DNA from: Arsukibacterium perlucidum DSM 18276 | Lineage (GTDB): Bacteria; Pseudomonadota; Gammaproteobacteria; Enterobacterales; Alteromonadaceae | DNA: 64,000 nt | Direction of reading: 5' to 3' | Assembly: GCF_000382165.1 (NCBI RefSeq) | Contig: NZ_KB907714.1 | Span: 29,835 to 93,834 of the forward strand | Shown: piece after piece, positions 1 to 9,264 of the stretch | Numbering within the stretch: the stretch's first letter is position 1 | How the letters are laid out: each line of letters opens with the position of its first letter | Notes under the pieces: generated by a model | Seen by the model: only the letters and a program-made list of their open reading frames with translations | Told to the model about the DNA's origin: nothing | Database searches by the model: none | Position numbers and translations under genes: made by a program

Positions 1-1242
1 TTATCTGCGTTTCAGGATATTATTAAGAAACTGGCCGACCCCGAAAACTTTTCTAAACGCACCAACACTATTACTCAGCCAGCGTCTGGCAGTATTATTT
101 CCGTGGCGTCAAACAGCAGCGCCACACCTGGCAATTTTAATATTAAAGTGAATCAGTTAGCTCAGGGTAGCCGTGCTACTACCAATGCTGCATTTACTGC
201 ACCAACCGATGTGGTTAGTGCTACTGGCGGAAGGTTAACTATTGGTGCCGGTGATAAAAGCTTTGAAATTGATGTAGCTGCTGGTGCTACTCTGGAAGAA
301 GTGCGGGCCGCTATTAATAATTCGGCCGATAACTTTGGTGTGTCGGTAAATATTATCAATACCGGTGGTGCCACACCGGAAGCCAAGTTAGTGATTAGCT
401 CCAGCATAACTGGTGACGGCAACGATTTAACTATCACAAGCGACACCGCAGAGCTGGACAGTCTTTCGACCACAGCATTTGGTGGCGGTGCTGGCGGTTT
501 GAATATAGCAGTGGCTGATCAGGCTAAAAATGCCATTATTGAAGTAGATGGTATAGCAATCAGTAACGCCACCAATGTATTTAAAGACGCGGTGCAGGAT
601 TTAACCATTACCGCCACTAAAGTCAGTGAAGGCACTGAGACAGCAAGGCTAACAATTGACTATGATAAAGCTGGTGTAGAGAGCCTGATTGAGAGCTTTA
701 TAGAAGCATATAACAATGCTGTTGGCACCATTGACTACCATACTAAAGCCGGTGGTGCTTTGTATGGCGATTCGGCCATGCGTGGTTTGAAGAATCAAAT
801 GTTTAGTGCTTTGTCTAAGGTGGTTTCCGGTGCGGGCAATTTCGAGACATTATTCGATGTCGGTATTGGTTTAACCAAGGAGGGCACATTGGAAAAGTCG
901 TCTTTGGTTCGTAGTATTAATGAGTCGCTAACGTCTAATTATGCTGATGTGGGTAAATTATTCTCAGGTGAGACCGGTTTTGCCAAATCGTTTGAAAGTT
1001 TCCTGGAAACTCAGCTTGAGTCCAAAGGTAGCTTTACCTTTCGTGAAGACTCACTGAATAAATCGCTAAAGCAGTTGGAGAATGATCGGGCATCACATGA
1101 TTACCGGATGACCCAACTTGAATCGGGCCTAAGGGCGAAATATGCCAATTTGGACGTATTAATTGCGCAAATGAAAAGTTCGGGCAGTTATATTACTCAG
1201 CAGCTAGCCAGTTTACCCGGTTTTACCAGCAATAAAGCATAA
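1..1242 (+). CDS. fliD: Flagellar filament cap protein FliD (5' end outside window)
   Basis: FliD forms the cap at the filament tip and directs polymerisation of exported flagellin. The frame is open from base 1, so the true start lies upstream; 413 codons including the stop are visible. Family members are usually about 450-480 residues, so perhaps 50-60 N-terminal residues are missing. The first visible residues (FQDIIKKLADPENFSKR) resemble the FliD N-terminal region. The end carries the helical FliD C-domain, with SLIESFIEAYNNAV, then GDSAMRGLKNQM and a coiled-coil C-terminus. fliS follows after 18 bases, the usual fliD-fliS order. Identification is firm; only the start is unknown. Confidence 0.93.
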   Translation, partial: LSAFQDIIKKLADPENFSKRTNTITQPASGSIISVASNSSATPGNFNIKVNQLAQGSRATTNAAFTAPTDVVSATGGRLTIGAGDKSFEIDVAAGATLEEVRAAINNSADNFGVSVNIINTGGATPEAKLVISSSITGDGNDLTITSDTAELDSLSTTAFGGGAGGLNIAVADQAKNAIIEVDGIAISNATNVFKDAVQDLTITATKVSEGTETARLTIDYDKAGVESLIESFIEAYNNAVGTIDYHTKAGGALYGDSAMRGLKNQMFSALSKVVSGAGNFETLFDVGIGLTKEGTLEKSSLVRSINESLTSNYADVGKLFSGETGFAKSFESFLETQLESKGSFTFREDSLNKSLKQLENDRASHDYRMTQLESGLRAKYANLDVLIAQMKSSGSYITQQLASLPGFTSNKA

Positions 1243-1260
1243 CGTTAAGGAGCATAGAAA

Positions 1261-1695
1261 ATGAGTAGTGCTAAACTAAAGTTTTATCAGAAAGAGGCAA
1301 CTAAAACCCAGTTAGCTGATGCATCTCCTTACACAGTTATTCAGATGTTAATGGCGGGAGTTATGGATAATCTGGCTTTAGCAAAGGGAGCGTTACAGCG
1401 CAAAGATCTGGAGACAAAAGCCAAGACGCTGTCAAAAGCGTCAGTAATTATTGAGTCATTGCGTTCCTGTTTAGATGAAACACAATCACCAGAGTTAGGT
1501 CAAAATTTGTATGCATTATATAGCTATATGATTGACCGGTTAATCGATGCCAGTGTAGAAAAAGAAACGACTACTGCTATTGATGAAGTTGCAGATTTAT
1601 TCCGGCAAATTAAATCTGCCTGGGATGAAATTCCTTATAGTGCGCAGCAACACGCTGAATCGCAACGTGCGGTGGCGCATGCCAATGCTGGATAA
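1261..1695 (+). CDS. fliS: Flagellin export chaperone FliS
   Basis: FliS is a small cytoplasmic helical-bundle chaperone that binds the C-terminus of flagellin and keeps it unfolded before export. The protein has 144 residues, close to the usual 125-145. It shows the FliS signature near the N-terminus (SPYTVIQMLMAGVMDNLALAKGAL), followed by alternating amphipathic helices (KASVIIESLRSCLD and LYALYSYMIDRLIDAS). AAGGAG lies at a good distance from the ATG. The 3' end overlaps the next gene by 11 bases. Because the flagellin is probably glycosylated here, FliS may have to handle modified cargo (inference). Confidence 0.93.
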   Translation: MSSAKLKFYQKEATKTQLADASPYTVIQMLMAGVMDNLALAKGALQRKDLETKAKTLSKASVIIESLRSCLDETQSPELGQNLYALYSYMIDRLIDASVEKETTTAIDEVADLFRQIKSAWDEIPYSAQQHAESQRAVAHANAG

Positions 1696-1987
1696 TTTGC
1701 AGGGTGTTGAGCAACAACTCTCTGACATAAAACAGCTGATTATTCAGGAAAACTATACTGATGCTGCTGACCAGGTCATCCAGTTACAAAACCAGTTGCA
1801 GTCCCTGTTTGGGCAGCTAGCCCATGCAGATGCTGAACATCGTCAACGCTTACAAAAATTGGTAGATGAATTTTTTGTTCTGCTGGCGTCATTGAGCAAT
1901 GAGCAGCAAAAAATAAAGGATAGCATCAGCCAGATTGCTGCGGTAAAGTCGGGTAATAAAATTAGTAAAACCTACCAGATAGATTAA
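1685..1987 (+). CDS. FliT-like small flagellar protein
   Basis: This is a 100-residue predicted all-helical protein immediately after fliS, in the position where fliT (chaperone for the FliD cap) is normally found. Sequence similarity to FliT is not obvious by eye; it is rich in Gln and Leu and looks like a helical hairpin. I chose the ATG at 1685, which overlaps the fliS stop; an in-frame ATG at 1679 is equally possible. A start still further upstream would overlap fliS by over 100 bases and is unlikely. The next gene begins 3 bases downstream, so it is probably translated as part of the fliD-fliS-maf unit. The FliT role is inferred mainly from context. Confidence 0.6.
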   Translation: MLDNLQGVEQQLSDIKQLIIQENYTDAADQVIQLQNQLQSLFGQLAHADAEHRQRLQKLVDEFFVLLASLSNEQQKIKDSISQIAAVKSGNKISKTYQID

Positions 1988-1990
1988 TTT

Positions 1991-4066
1991 ATGACTGAGC
2001 TTGAACAACTGTTGCAACAAGCAGAAAGTGCGCTTGCTGCACTGATGGAGCAAAATGAGCGAGAGCGCCAGTTTGCTATTGAATCTCGTATCCGCTTCGC
2101 AGAAAATATTCGTGCCTTCGAAAAATATTATCCTGATATCGCCAATACAATCAAAGAGTATCAACCTTCTAAAGATTTTAAAATATTGGTAACCGCTAGC
2201 GGCCACGGCAATTTTGTACCAAAAAATGTCAGAGTGCCGATTTATTCGGATAATCCATTACAACAAACCAGAGAGCAGCTGGAGAAAAACACCAGTAAAG
2301 GCTATTACAGCCTGACGAAATATGGTTTTGGCGTGTCAAATAAAGACATGCGGATCCATAGTCGGTATATGGCTAAACTGGACAATAAAATAAAAAGTAT
2401 TGCTGATCAGCAGCCAGAACCACTGAGTGCATTGCCAAAACACTTTCCTACCGCGATGATTTTCGGCGTTGGTTTAGGTTATGTGGTTAGTCTGTTGCTT
2501 GAAAAGCATTCTTTTGATTATATTTTTATTACCGAACCTGATTTAGAAATATTCTATGCCAGCCTGTTTTGCACCGATTGGGCTGCGATTATCGAGCAGG
2601 TAGATAAAGCGGGAAATACACTGTTTTTGCAGATAGGTCTGGAAATCAAAGAGTTTTTTGCATCGGTGTATCAGATATCTATGGACATTGGTGCCTATTC
2701 ATTAATCCGGGCGTTTTGCTATCAGCATTATCCATCGGTCGAGGTGAACGAGCAGATTGCAGAGTTTTTTAACCGGTACTATGAAATTCAGGCCGGTTAT
2801 GGATTTTACAATGATGCGATAACCGGGTTAGCGCATTGCCTTAAGAATTATCAGAGCAAAGCCCATTTCTTTACGTTGCCGTCGGTGCGTAAACATATCG
2901 ATATGCCGGTGGTGGTGGTGGGTAATGGTCCGTCACTGGACGATGGTGCAGAAATACTCAGAGAAATTCAACAGGATGTAATCATTTTTGCTGCCGGTAC
3001 CGCACTGGGTTCATTAGCGAAGCACGGTATTAAAGCTGACTTCCATGTTTTGGTTGAGCGCCCTAAGAGTACCTACGACGCCTTACTCGACAGTTTTGAT
3101 CCTTCCTACTACTCGGACTTAAATTTACTGGCCGTTGATGTGATTTACCCGGATGTAATTCCGATGTACAAATGGGCAGGTCTGGCATTAAAAGGCCCGG
3201 AGGCGTCCACTGTATTCACCCAGATCCTGTTGTTGGAGGATCAGAAAATGCTGATCCCATCGCTGCCATTCTCGGGTCCTCTGGTGGCGAATACCGCCAT
3301 GTCTTATGCAATGTCGATGGGTTTTAAAGAGATTTATTTATTTGGTGTGGACAATGGTTATCTGAATGGTAAAACACACTCCGCCAACAGTATTTATGCT
3401 AGCAACGAAAACTATAAAAAAATCATAGATAAAGGAGCTGTATATAAGCTTAAAGGTAACCTTACTCAGGAAGTTATGTCTACTAACCTGTTGAAGCTGG
3501 CCCATAAGTTTATGGAAAGCTTGCTAAAAATGGATAAAAAAGTTTTCGTATACAATGTTGGCGAAGGCGCCTTTATTGAGGGCGCCTTGCCGGTTAAAGA
3601 AGAAGATGTGTTTATCAGTAAAGGCCGCGTGGATAAAGCGCAGATTATTGAACAGGTAAAGCAAAAGTTTTTTGTTAAGCATGAGTTTCATGTTACCGCT
3701 GAGCGGCTCGGATTTACTCAGTTTGATGAGTTATGTGATCATTTGAATGCTATTGCATCAGAACCATTTAACACCCGCCAGCAAGCGTCAGACTTGCTAA
3801 AACGGCAAGCGCGCTGTGTGTATGCGTACCGAGGTTCTCGCCATGGTCATTTGTTTCATGTGATTAAAGGATCTCTTTTGTATTTTCACAGCCCAATGCT
3901 GACGGTATTGTATCAGTATCAGGACGATACATTTTCTTTAGACAGCTTTGCATACCTATTGGCGATTTGGCGTGATTATGTTGATGAAATGAAAAGAGAT
4001 TACCGCCAGAGCTGGAATAAAAATTGTGATTGGGGTATGGATATGGAATTTTTAACGGCAGGGTAA
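1991..4066 (+). CDS. maf: Motility accessory factor (Maf), flagellin glycosyltransferase, DUF115 family
   Basis: Maf proteins transfer nonulosonic acids (pseudaminic or legionaminic acid) from CMP donors to Ser/Thr of flagellin in the cytoplasm. The protein has 691 residues, typical for Maf. It has an N-terminal region up to about 170, then a Rossmann-like region with FGVGLGYVVSLLL (about 155-167). The central DUF115 domain carries the hallmark VVVGNGPSLDDG and, further on, PFSGPLVANTAMSYAMSMG with YLFGVDNGYLNGKTHS. The C-terminal part is helical. It lies between the flagellin chaperone genes and an NeuB-type sugar pathway, which points to transfer of legionaminic acid to flagellin. The sugar identity is inferred from the neighbours. 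Confidence 0.88.
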   Translation: MTELEQLLQQAESALAALMEQNERERQFAIESRIRFAENIRAFEKYYPDIANTIKEYQPSKDFKILVTASGHGNFVPKNVRVPIYSDNPLQQTREQLEKNTSKGYYSLTKYGFGVSNKDMRIHSRYMAKLDNKIKSIADQQPEPLSALPKHFPTAMIFGVGLGYVVSLLLEKHSFDYIFITEPDLEIFYASLFCTDWAAIIEQVDKAGNTLFLQIGLEIKEFFASVYQISMDIGAYSLIRAFCYQHYPSVEVNEQIAEFFNRYYEIQAGYGFYNDAITGLAHCLKNYQSKAHFFTLPSVRKHIDMPVVVVGNGPSLDDGAEILREIQQDVIIFAAGTALGSLAKHGIKADFHVLVERPKSTYDALLDSFDPSYYSDLNLLAVDVIYPDVIPMYKWAGLALKGPEASTVFTQILLLEDQKMLIPSLPFSGPLVANTAMSYAMSMGFKEIYLFGVDNGYLNGKTHSANSIYASNENYKKIIDKGAVYKLKGNLTQEVMSTNLLKLAHKFMESLLKMDKKVFVYNVGEGAFIEGALPVKEEDVFISKGRVDKAQIIEQVKQKFFVKHEFHVTAERLGFTQFDELCDHLNAIASEPFNTRQQASDLLKRQARCVYAYRGSRHGHLFHVIKGSLLYFHSPMLTVLYQYQDDTFSLDSFAYLLAIWRDYVDEMKRDYRQSWNKNCDWGMDMEFLTAG

Positions 4067-4129
4067 AGTTTCTGCTGTTATCGCCGATATAGTTTATAAC
4101 GCCAGTTCAATAATTCCTGCGAGGATTTT

Positions 4130-5449
4130 ATGCCTATTATTACCAAGCCGTCAGCGGTTGATCTGTCTCTTTTTGCGCCTGAAGCGCCTCAACTGTCAAC
4201 CAAATACGGCTTACCTGCTCAGGTCTGCTTTTGTAAAAAGTGCGTCATCTCAAACCAGCGCCCAAACTCAACTGTCGAGTTTCGCCATACCCGTGATTCA
4301 GTTAAAAAAACCATCTTTTTTAATGAAGACGGGATCTGCGATGCTTGTCGTTTTGCTGAAAATAAACACCAGCAGATTGATTGGGAGAAACGTGAACACG
4401 AATTACTGGCTTTATGTGAAAAATATCGAAGCCGTAATGGCAGTTATGATTGTTTGGTACCTGGGTCCGGAGGAAAAGACAGCTTCTATACTGCTCATGT
4501 TTTAAAATATAAATACGGCATGAATCCGCTGACCGTAACCTGGGCTCCTCATCAATATACTGATTGGGGCTGGCGCAATATGCAGTCCTGGATCCATGCT
4601 GGTTTTGATAACTATCTGATGACGCCTAACGGGCGTGTTCACAGCTTATTAACGCGACTTGCCGTTGAAAAACTGTTTCATCCTTTTCAGCCGTTTATTC
4701 TGGGCCAGAAAAACCTGGCGCCGAAAATGTCAGCCTTATTTAATATTCCGCTGGTATTTTATGGTGAAAATGAGGCGGAATACGGTAATCCGATCGCTGA
4801 TGCCAATAAAGCTAAGCGTGATGTCAGCTATTTTTCCGAGCAAAGCTTCGATGATATCTATCTGGGAGGCGTGTCGGTAAAAGAGCTGGTAGAAGATTTT
4901 GGCGTCCGCCGCTCTGAGTTGCAACCTTATCTGCCGTTGCAACCGGAAGAGGTTAACCGGGTGAATATGGAAGTACATTATCTGGGCTACTACCTGAAAT
5001 GGCACCCGCAAAGCTGTTATTACTATGCGGTAGAGCATGGCGGGTTTGAAGCTTCACCTGAACGGACACCAGGCACTTACAGCAAATACAATAGTATTGA
5101 CGATAAGATTGACGATTTTCACTATTACACCACCGGCATTAAATTCGGGATCGGCCGGGCTACTTATGACGCTGCACAGGAAATTCGATCTGGCGACATT
5201 AACCGTGACGAGGGCGTGGCATTGGTAAAACGCTTTGATTTGGAATATCCGCAACGGTTTGCCGATGAAATTTTCTCATATCTGTCAATTCGCGAAAAAG
5301 AGCTGCCCCAGGCAGCCAAAATGTTTGAACAGCCAATAATGGATCAAGCTTATTTTGATTTGCTGGCAGATAACTTCCGTTCGCCGCACCTGTGGCAGTA
5401 TCAGGATGGCAAATGGCAACTGCGTCATACTGTATGGAATAGTAAATGA
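4130..5449 (+). CDS. wbpG: N-acetyl sugar amidotransferase (WbpG / PseA family)
   Basis: Members of this PP-loop ATP pyrophosphatase family convert an acetamido group on a sugar to an acetamidino group, using ammonia delivered by a HisH/HisF-like pair or by another source. The protein has 439 residues. The PP-loop motif PGSGGKDS is at 111-118. Cysteines at 33, 35 and 38 and at 70 and 73 (CFCKKC and CDAC) suggest a metal site near the N-terminus. WbpG acts on a mannosaminuronate derivative in Pseudomonas O-antigen, and PseA acts on pseudaminic acid in Campylobacter. Here the only sugar pathway alongside is legionaminic, so the predicted product is an acetamidino-legionaminic acid (inference). 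It overlaps the next gene by 4 bases. Confidence 0.86.
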   Translation: MPIITKPSAVDLSLFAPEAPQLSTKYGLPAQVCFCKKCVISNQRPNSTVEFRHTRDSVKKTIFFNEDGICDACRFAENKHQQIDWEKREHELLALCEKYRSRNGSYDCLVPGSGGKDSFYTAHVLKYKYGMNPLTVTWAPHQYTDWGWRNMQSWIHAGFDNYLMTPNGRVHSLLTRLAVEKLFHPFQPFILGQKNLAPKMSALFNIPLVFYGENEAEYGNPIADANKAKRDVSYFSEQSFDDIYLGGVSVKELVEDFGVRRSELQPYLPLQPEEVNRVNMEVHYLGYYLKWHPQSCYYYAVEHGGFEASPERTPGTYSKYNSIDDKIDDFHYYTTGIKFGIGRATYDAAQEIRSGDINRDEGVALVKRFDLEYPQRFADEIFSYLSIREKELPQAAKMFEQPIMDQAYFDLLADNFRSPHLWQYQDGKWQLRHTVWNSK

Positions 5450-6207
5450 GCGAAAAGCAGATCAGGGTTATCAGTCGTCTGGATATAAAGGCGCCCAACC
5501 TGATTAAAGGTATCAGACTTGAAGGCCTGAGAGTGATGGGAGATCCTCAACAGTTTGCGTGCGATTACTACCAGCAAGGTGTTGATGAGATCTTGTATAT
5601 GGATGTGGTTGCCAGCCTTTACGAGCGCAGCAGTCTGCATGATGTTATCCGGCACGCAGTTGAAAAGGTTTTTATTCCAATCACTGTTGGTGGTGGTATT
5701 CGCTCATTGCAGAATGCGACAGAAATCCTCAGCTTGGGGGCAGACAAAATTGCGATTAATACTGCTGCGGTAAAACAGCCACAACTTATTGCACAGATTG
5801 CAAGACAGGTTGGTTCTCAGGCGGTGGTGTTGTCGGTTGAATGCAAGCGAGAGCAACAAGGCTGGCAGGTGTATACAGACAATGGCCGTGAAAAGACCGG
5901 TCTTGATGTATTGGAATGGATAGCCCAGGCCCAGAAGCTGGGGATCGGTGAAGTGTTATTAACTTCGGTAGACCGGGAAGGCACCAGAAAAGGCTTTGAC
6001 ATAGAACTGCTACAGGCCGTCTCTGATTGCGTATCTTTACCAATTATCGCCAGCGGCGGTTTTGGTGAATTGCAGCATGCATCTGCTGCAGCAGCTGTGC
6101 CGAATGTTACTGCTCTGGCTATTGCAGATGGTCTGCACTACAGACGTTTTACCGTGGCGCAAATTAAACAGCAATTACATAGTGATGGCTTTGCCGTAAG
6201 GATGTGA
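5446..6207 (+). CDS. hisF: HisF-like cyclase paralogue supplying an amidotransferase (HisF2)
   Basis: This is a (beta/alpha)8 protein of 253 residues in the HisF family. In WbpG-type systems the HisF2/HisH2 pair channels glutamine-derived ammonia to the sugar amidotransferase instead of making histidine. The N-terminal catalytic segment reads RLDIKAPNLIKG, where biosynthetic HisF has DVKDGVVVKG, which indicates a divergent paralogue. The second acidic motif (LLTSVDREGTRKGFD) and the phosphate-binding IIASGGFG are kept. No other his gene is present nearby. ATG overlaps the upstream stop, and the hisH-like gene follows at once, so the three are translationally coupled. Confidence 0.87.
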   Translation: MSEKQIRVISRLDIKAPNLIKGIRLEGLRVMGDPQQFACDYYQQGVDEILYMDVVASLYERSSLHDVIRHAVEKVFIPITVGGGIRSLQNATEILSLGADKIAINTAAVKQPQLIAQIARQVGSQAVVLSVECKREQQGWQVYTDNGREKTGLDVLEWIAQAQKLGIGEVLLTSVDREGTRKGFDIELLQAVSDCVSLPIIASGGFGELQHASAAAAVPNVTALAIADGLHYRRFTVAQIKQQLHSDGFAVRM

Positions 6208-6209
6208 TC

Positions 6210-6857
6210 ATGATCCAGGTTATAGATACCAGAACCAACAATCTGAGCAATGTGCTCAGAGCATTGTCAGCTTGTCAGTATCAATACCAAGTCATTTCTG
6301 GCGCTTCGGAGTTGCGTACGGGTAGTGTCGTTGTGCTGCCTGGTGTTGGCGCTTTTGCCAGCTGCATGGCGTCGTTACAGGATACGGGTCTTACTTCAGC
6401 CTTAAAAGCTCATTTGGCCTGTGGTGGAAAACTGCTGGGTATTTGCGTTGGTATGCAGGCGATGGCAAAGTTTTCTACGGAGTTTGGTCAGCATAGCGGC
6501 TTAGCTATAGTGGATGCACAGGTTGAACATATAGCAGCAACAACAGAACAAAAGGTAATAACGCCTAATGTTAATTGGTTGCCGTTACAGGTTAACTCAA
6601 AGCGTTTTGCGCATTTTGCCGGAAGTTATGTATATTTTGTTCATTCTTTTCATATGTGTCATTTTCGCCAGCCTGAGGTAGTGGCTGCCAGCGTTAAGTA
6701 TGGCGACCAGAATTTATGTGCAATAGTCGAACAAGGCAATGTGATAGGTTTTCAATTTCACCCCGAAAAAAGTGGCGCTGTCGGGCTGGAGATCCTGGCT
6801 CATAGCCTGCATCTATTACAAAATATGCAAACTGTACCACTTAGCCACACAGCGTAA
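6210..6857 (+). CDS. hisH: HisH-like glutamine amidotransferase paralogue (HisH2)
   Basis: This is a class I glutamine amidotransferase of 215 residues, expected to hydrolyse glutamine and pass ammonia through the HisF-like partner to the sugar amidotransferase. The oxyanion strand and nucleophile are visible (LLGICVGMQAM, Cys), as are the catalytic His and Glu (FQFHPEKSG). PGVGAFASCM is also typical of HisH. A GTG at 6204 is in frame. I prefer the ATG at 6210 because AAGGA at 6198-6202 is correctly spaced for it and because HisH proteins begin with a MIxVID-type strand. Its 3' end overlaps the convergent ptmA gene by 17 bases. Confidence 0.88.
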   Translation: MIQVIDTRTNNLSNVLRALSACQYQYQVISGASELRTGSVVVLPGVGAFASCMASLQDTGLTSALKAHLACGGKLLGICVGMQAMAKFSTEFGQHSGLAIVDAQVEHIAATTEQKVITPNVNWLPLQVNSKRFAHFAGSYVYFVHSFHMCHFRQPEVVAASVKYGDQNLCAIVEQGNVIGFQFHPEKSGAVGLEILAHSLHLLQNMQTVPLSHTA

Positions 6858-7608
6858 ATCCATCATCCACTACGATATTTTGCCCGTTAGTATAACGGGC
6901 ATGGTCGGAAAGTAAGAAGGTGATAGCACCGGTAACGTCAGTTGCATCCAGCATTCCTTTACCCAGGGTTTTTGCTTTATAAGCCTGTAAAAAGCTGTCA
7001 GGCTGCTTGTCTGTTATGCCACCGGGGCTAACCAGATTAACCCGAAACCGGCTGTCAGCAACGTAGGCCGCTGCATACTTGCTAAGATGAATAAGCGCCG
7101 ATTTAATGGCAGCATATTCTACCGGCATGGTCATGGTTGTCTGGTCATAGATATCGAAACGTGGCGCGACCACACCATAGACTGATGCCAGATTTACCAG
7201 CGAAAACTCCAGCTGTTGTTGTTTGAAGTAGGCAGCGCATTGCTGCATAAATAAAAAAGCACTCCCCAGATTCAAAGACAAGTTATCGTTAAAGCTTTGC
7301 AGGCTAACATCGAAAAAATGTTTGCCGTAGTCTTTAGTACGGGGATAGCTGCAGTTAACGGCACCATCAGGCCGATACTTTGTTAACAGAGCACTAATGT
7401 CGCCGGCCTGTTGCAGATTAAGAGTTGTTAGCAGCAGTTTTCCACTTTGCAGATCAAAGCCTGCTTGCTGCAATTGTTGTTGCAGCGCGTTTTCGTCCAG
7501 ATCGGTGGCAATCACCGTTGCATGTTGTGCCAGACAGGCTTTTACTACGGCGCGGCCAATTAAACCGCCGGCACCGGCAATCAAAATAGTTTTATTATTC
7601 AGCATCAT
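6841..7608 (-). CDS. ptmA: Short-chain dehydrogenase PtmA, legionaminic acid pathway
   Basis: This SDR-family oxidoreductase of 255 residues has the NAD-binding motif GAGGLIGRA at the N-terminus, NLASVYG for the catalytic Ser region and YAAIK for the Tyr-xxx-Lys pair. In C. jejuni, PtmA acts with PtmF and PtmE in making the GDP-linked glucosamine precursor of legionaminic acid, and it is encoded next to LegF (PtmB) as here. It is the last gene of the nine-gene reverse operon and overlaps legF by 14 bases. The exact reaction cannot be read from the sequence. Its 3' end overlaps the hisH-like gene on the opposite strand. Confidence 0.82.
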   Translation of the reverse strand: MMLNNKTILIAGAGGLIGRAVVKACLAQHATVIATDLDENALQQQLQQAGFDLQSGKLLLTTLNLQQAGDISALLTKYRPDGAVNCSYPRTKDYGKHFFDVSLQSFNDNLSLNLGSAFLFMQQCAAYFKQQQLEFSLVNLASVYGVVAPRFDIYDQTTMTMPVEYAAIKSALIHLSKYAAAYVADSRFRVNLVSPGGITDKQPDSFLQAYKAKTLGKGMLDATDVTGAITFLLSDHARYTNGQNIVVDDGFTLCG

Positions 7609-8293
7609 GTTCCGCCTTTAGTATGGCTTCTGCCAGCATAAAATCGTAGATATCATCGATGTCAACCGCGCGTTTTTTTGGTACTTCAATGCTGGTGATC
7701 ACGCCATCAAACAGCTTTTGTTGTTGCAGGATAAACTCTGGCCGGGCGGCATAGACCACTGTAGTGATATCAAACACAGCTGGCGCATCCTGGCGTCGGT
7801 GAATGCCGGCGGGCAGGGTGCTAACCAGTTGCACATTATTACTGTCGTCGCGCACGACCATATTAAAGTAAGGATTGCGATTGGCAGGCGTAACAGCCAG
7901 ACATAAATCGGCCCGGGCATGTTCCAGCTGGGTTATTGCATTGCTGACATCAATTGCCGATCTGAGCGGGCTGGTGGCTGGTAAGCTGACAAAGGTTGTA
8001 AAGTTGCCAATATGCTGCTGCACATAGCGAATGGCATGCTGCCAGGCTGCCCACTCCGGAGCAGTATCTGTAGCCAGCTCTGTAGGCCTGATAATGACCC
8101 CGGCTCCTGCTGCTTTGGCGCAGCTGGCAATGTTGTCACAGTCAGTGGAGACAAAAATATGATTTATCTGGGGTAGCTGCTTTGCCACTTCTATAGCGTA
8201 ATGTAGTAACGGTTTACCATGCAAAGGCTTAATGTTTTTACCGGGTAACCCTTTGGAGCCGCTGCGGGCAAAGATAAAGGCAATGCAACTCAT
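7595..8293 (-). CDS. legF: CMP-N,N'-diacetyllegionaminic acid synthetase
   Basis: This cytidylyltransferase of the NeuA/LegF (PtmB) family activates legionaminic acid with CTP to give the CMP-sugar used by glycosyltransferases. The protein has 232 residues. The P-loop-like signature IFARSGSKGLPGKN is at 8-21, followed by KPLLHYAIEVA and HIFVSTDC. TSPLRSAIDV matches the CMP-sugar synthetase core. It overlaps ptmF by 4 bases and ptmA by 14 bases. Choosing legionaminate over sialate or pseudaminate rests on the neighbouring ptm and legB/C genes. Confidence 0.86.
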   Translation of the reverse strand: MSCIAFIFARSGSKGLPGKNIKPLHGKPLLHYAIEVAKQLPQINHIFVSTDCDNIASCAKAAGAGVIIRPTELATDTAPEWAAWQHAIRYVQQHIGNFTTFVSLPATSPLRSAIDVSNAITQLEHARADLCLAVTPANRNPYFNMVVRDDSNNVQLVSTLPAGIHRRQDAPAVFDITTVVYAARPEFILQQQKLFDGVITSIEVPKKRAVDIDDIYDFMLAEAILKAEHDAE

Positions 8294-9264
8294 AAAATCT
8301 CCAGTTCGGCCTGCTGTTTTGCCTGGGAAACCAGCCTGACTATCGCCGCAGCAGTCATTAAGTTAGTGTGGCTGCTGTCGCGCTGCTGTACTTTTTGCCA
8401 GAAAGATTGCAGCATTGCCAGGTACATTTTGTTTTTATCGTAACTGGGATCCTGATATAGCAGATGCTGTTGATCGCGCTGGCGTAACGTTACGGTATTA
8501 GCAATAACATCCCAGTCCAGCCGGCCGTTTGTTGCAATAAGACTACACTGCCTGAATGGCGCCTGCTGGATAAAATCAAGATGAACAAAGCAGCTGGTTT
8601 GATTATTATTCTCCAGCACTAATTCACTGATATCCTCGACATCCAGCTGCAATAAGCCGCTTTGCCGGTTGCGGGCATACCGAAGTTGCAGAGGGCCCAG
8701 CAGCCACTGCAGGTAGTCCAGCTCGTGGCTTAGCTCGAGTAAAGCCCCGCCGCCAAGCGCTGCCTGCGCCGATACCGAATCACGATAATCACTCTGTGGC
8801 CGCCATTGCGGCAAATACTGGCCAACCTGGGCAATTACGCTGTAAATACGTCCCAGTTGCTGCGACTGCACAACTGATTTTACCAACTGTGCTGCTGGGA
8901 GATAGCGCAAACAATAGCCTACATCAATAATACTATCCGGGTAGCGTTGTCGCAGCTGGATAAAGTTTTCAGCCTCTGTTGCGGTGGCACATAAAGGTTT
9001 TTCTACTAATACCGGAATACCGTGTTCCAGTAACATTGCGCTATGCTGTAGATGCAAGCTGGCCGGTGAAGCGACTACAACGAAGTCAGGTTGTAACTTA
9101 AGCAGCTGGGTCATTGAGACGGTTGTTGCCGGTGCTGGTATTTCGCTGTTTGCACGACCACTGGCACTGACCGCCAGCAGCTGAGCATCAGGGAACAGGC
9201 TGTGTAAATTACGTAAATGCCGCAGCCCGATACTGCCAAGGCCAATTACCCCAAACCGCTGCAT
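8290..9264 (-). CDS. ptmF: Gfo/Idh/MocA-family oxidoreductase (PtmF-like)
   Basis: This NAD(P)-dependent oxidoreductase has 324 residues. An N-terminal Rossmann fold (GVIGLGSIGLRHL, residues 5-17) and the family's EKPLCATATEAE motif are followed by GYCLRYLP. It sits between ptmE and legF exactly where C. jejuni has ptmF, and is assigned on that synteny. PtmF and PtmA are linked to making the glucosamine phosphate precursor of GDP-GlcNAc for legionaminic acid. Start and stop overlap both neighbours by 1 and 4 bases, so it is translationally coupled. The reaction itself is not shown by the sequence. Confidence 0.78.
   Translation of the reverse strand: MQRFGVIGLGSIGLRHLRNLHSLFPDAQLLAVSASGRANSEIPAPATTVSMTQLLKLQPDFVVVASPASLHLQHSAMLLEHGIPVLVEKPLCATATEAENFIQLRQRYPDSIIDVGYCLRYLPAAQLVKSVVQSQQLGRIYSVIAQVGQYLPQWRPQSDYRDSVSAQAALGGGALLELSHELDYLQWLLGPLQLRYARNRQSGLLQLDVEDISELVLENNNQTSCFVHLDFIQQAPFRQCSLIATNGRLDWDVIANTVTLRQRDQQHLLYQDPSYDKNKMYLAMLQSFWQKVQQRDSSHTNLMTAAAIVRLVSQAKQQAELEIL

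Noticed and set aside
1580..1684. Longer start for the FliT-like gene
   Set aside because: It would overlap fliS by over 100 bases; ATGs at 1679 and 1685 overlap only the stop region.
5446..6857. HisF and HisH as histidine biosynthesis genes
   Set aside because: No other his gene is near, the first HisF catalytic segment is altered, and both are coupled to the sugar amidotransferase gene as in WbpG systems.
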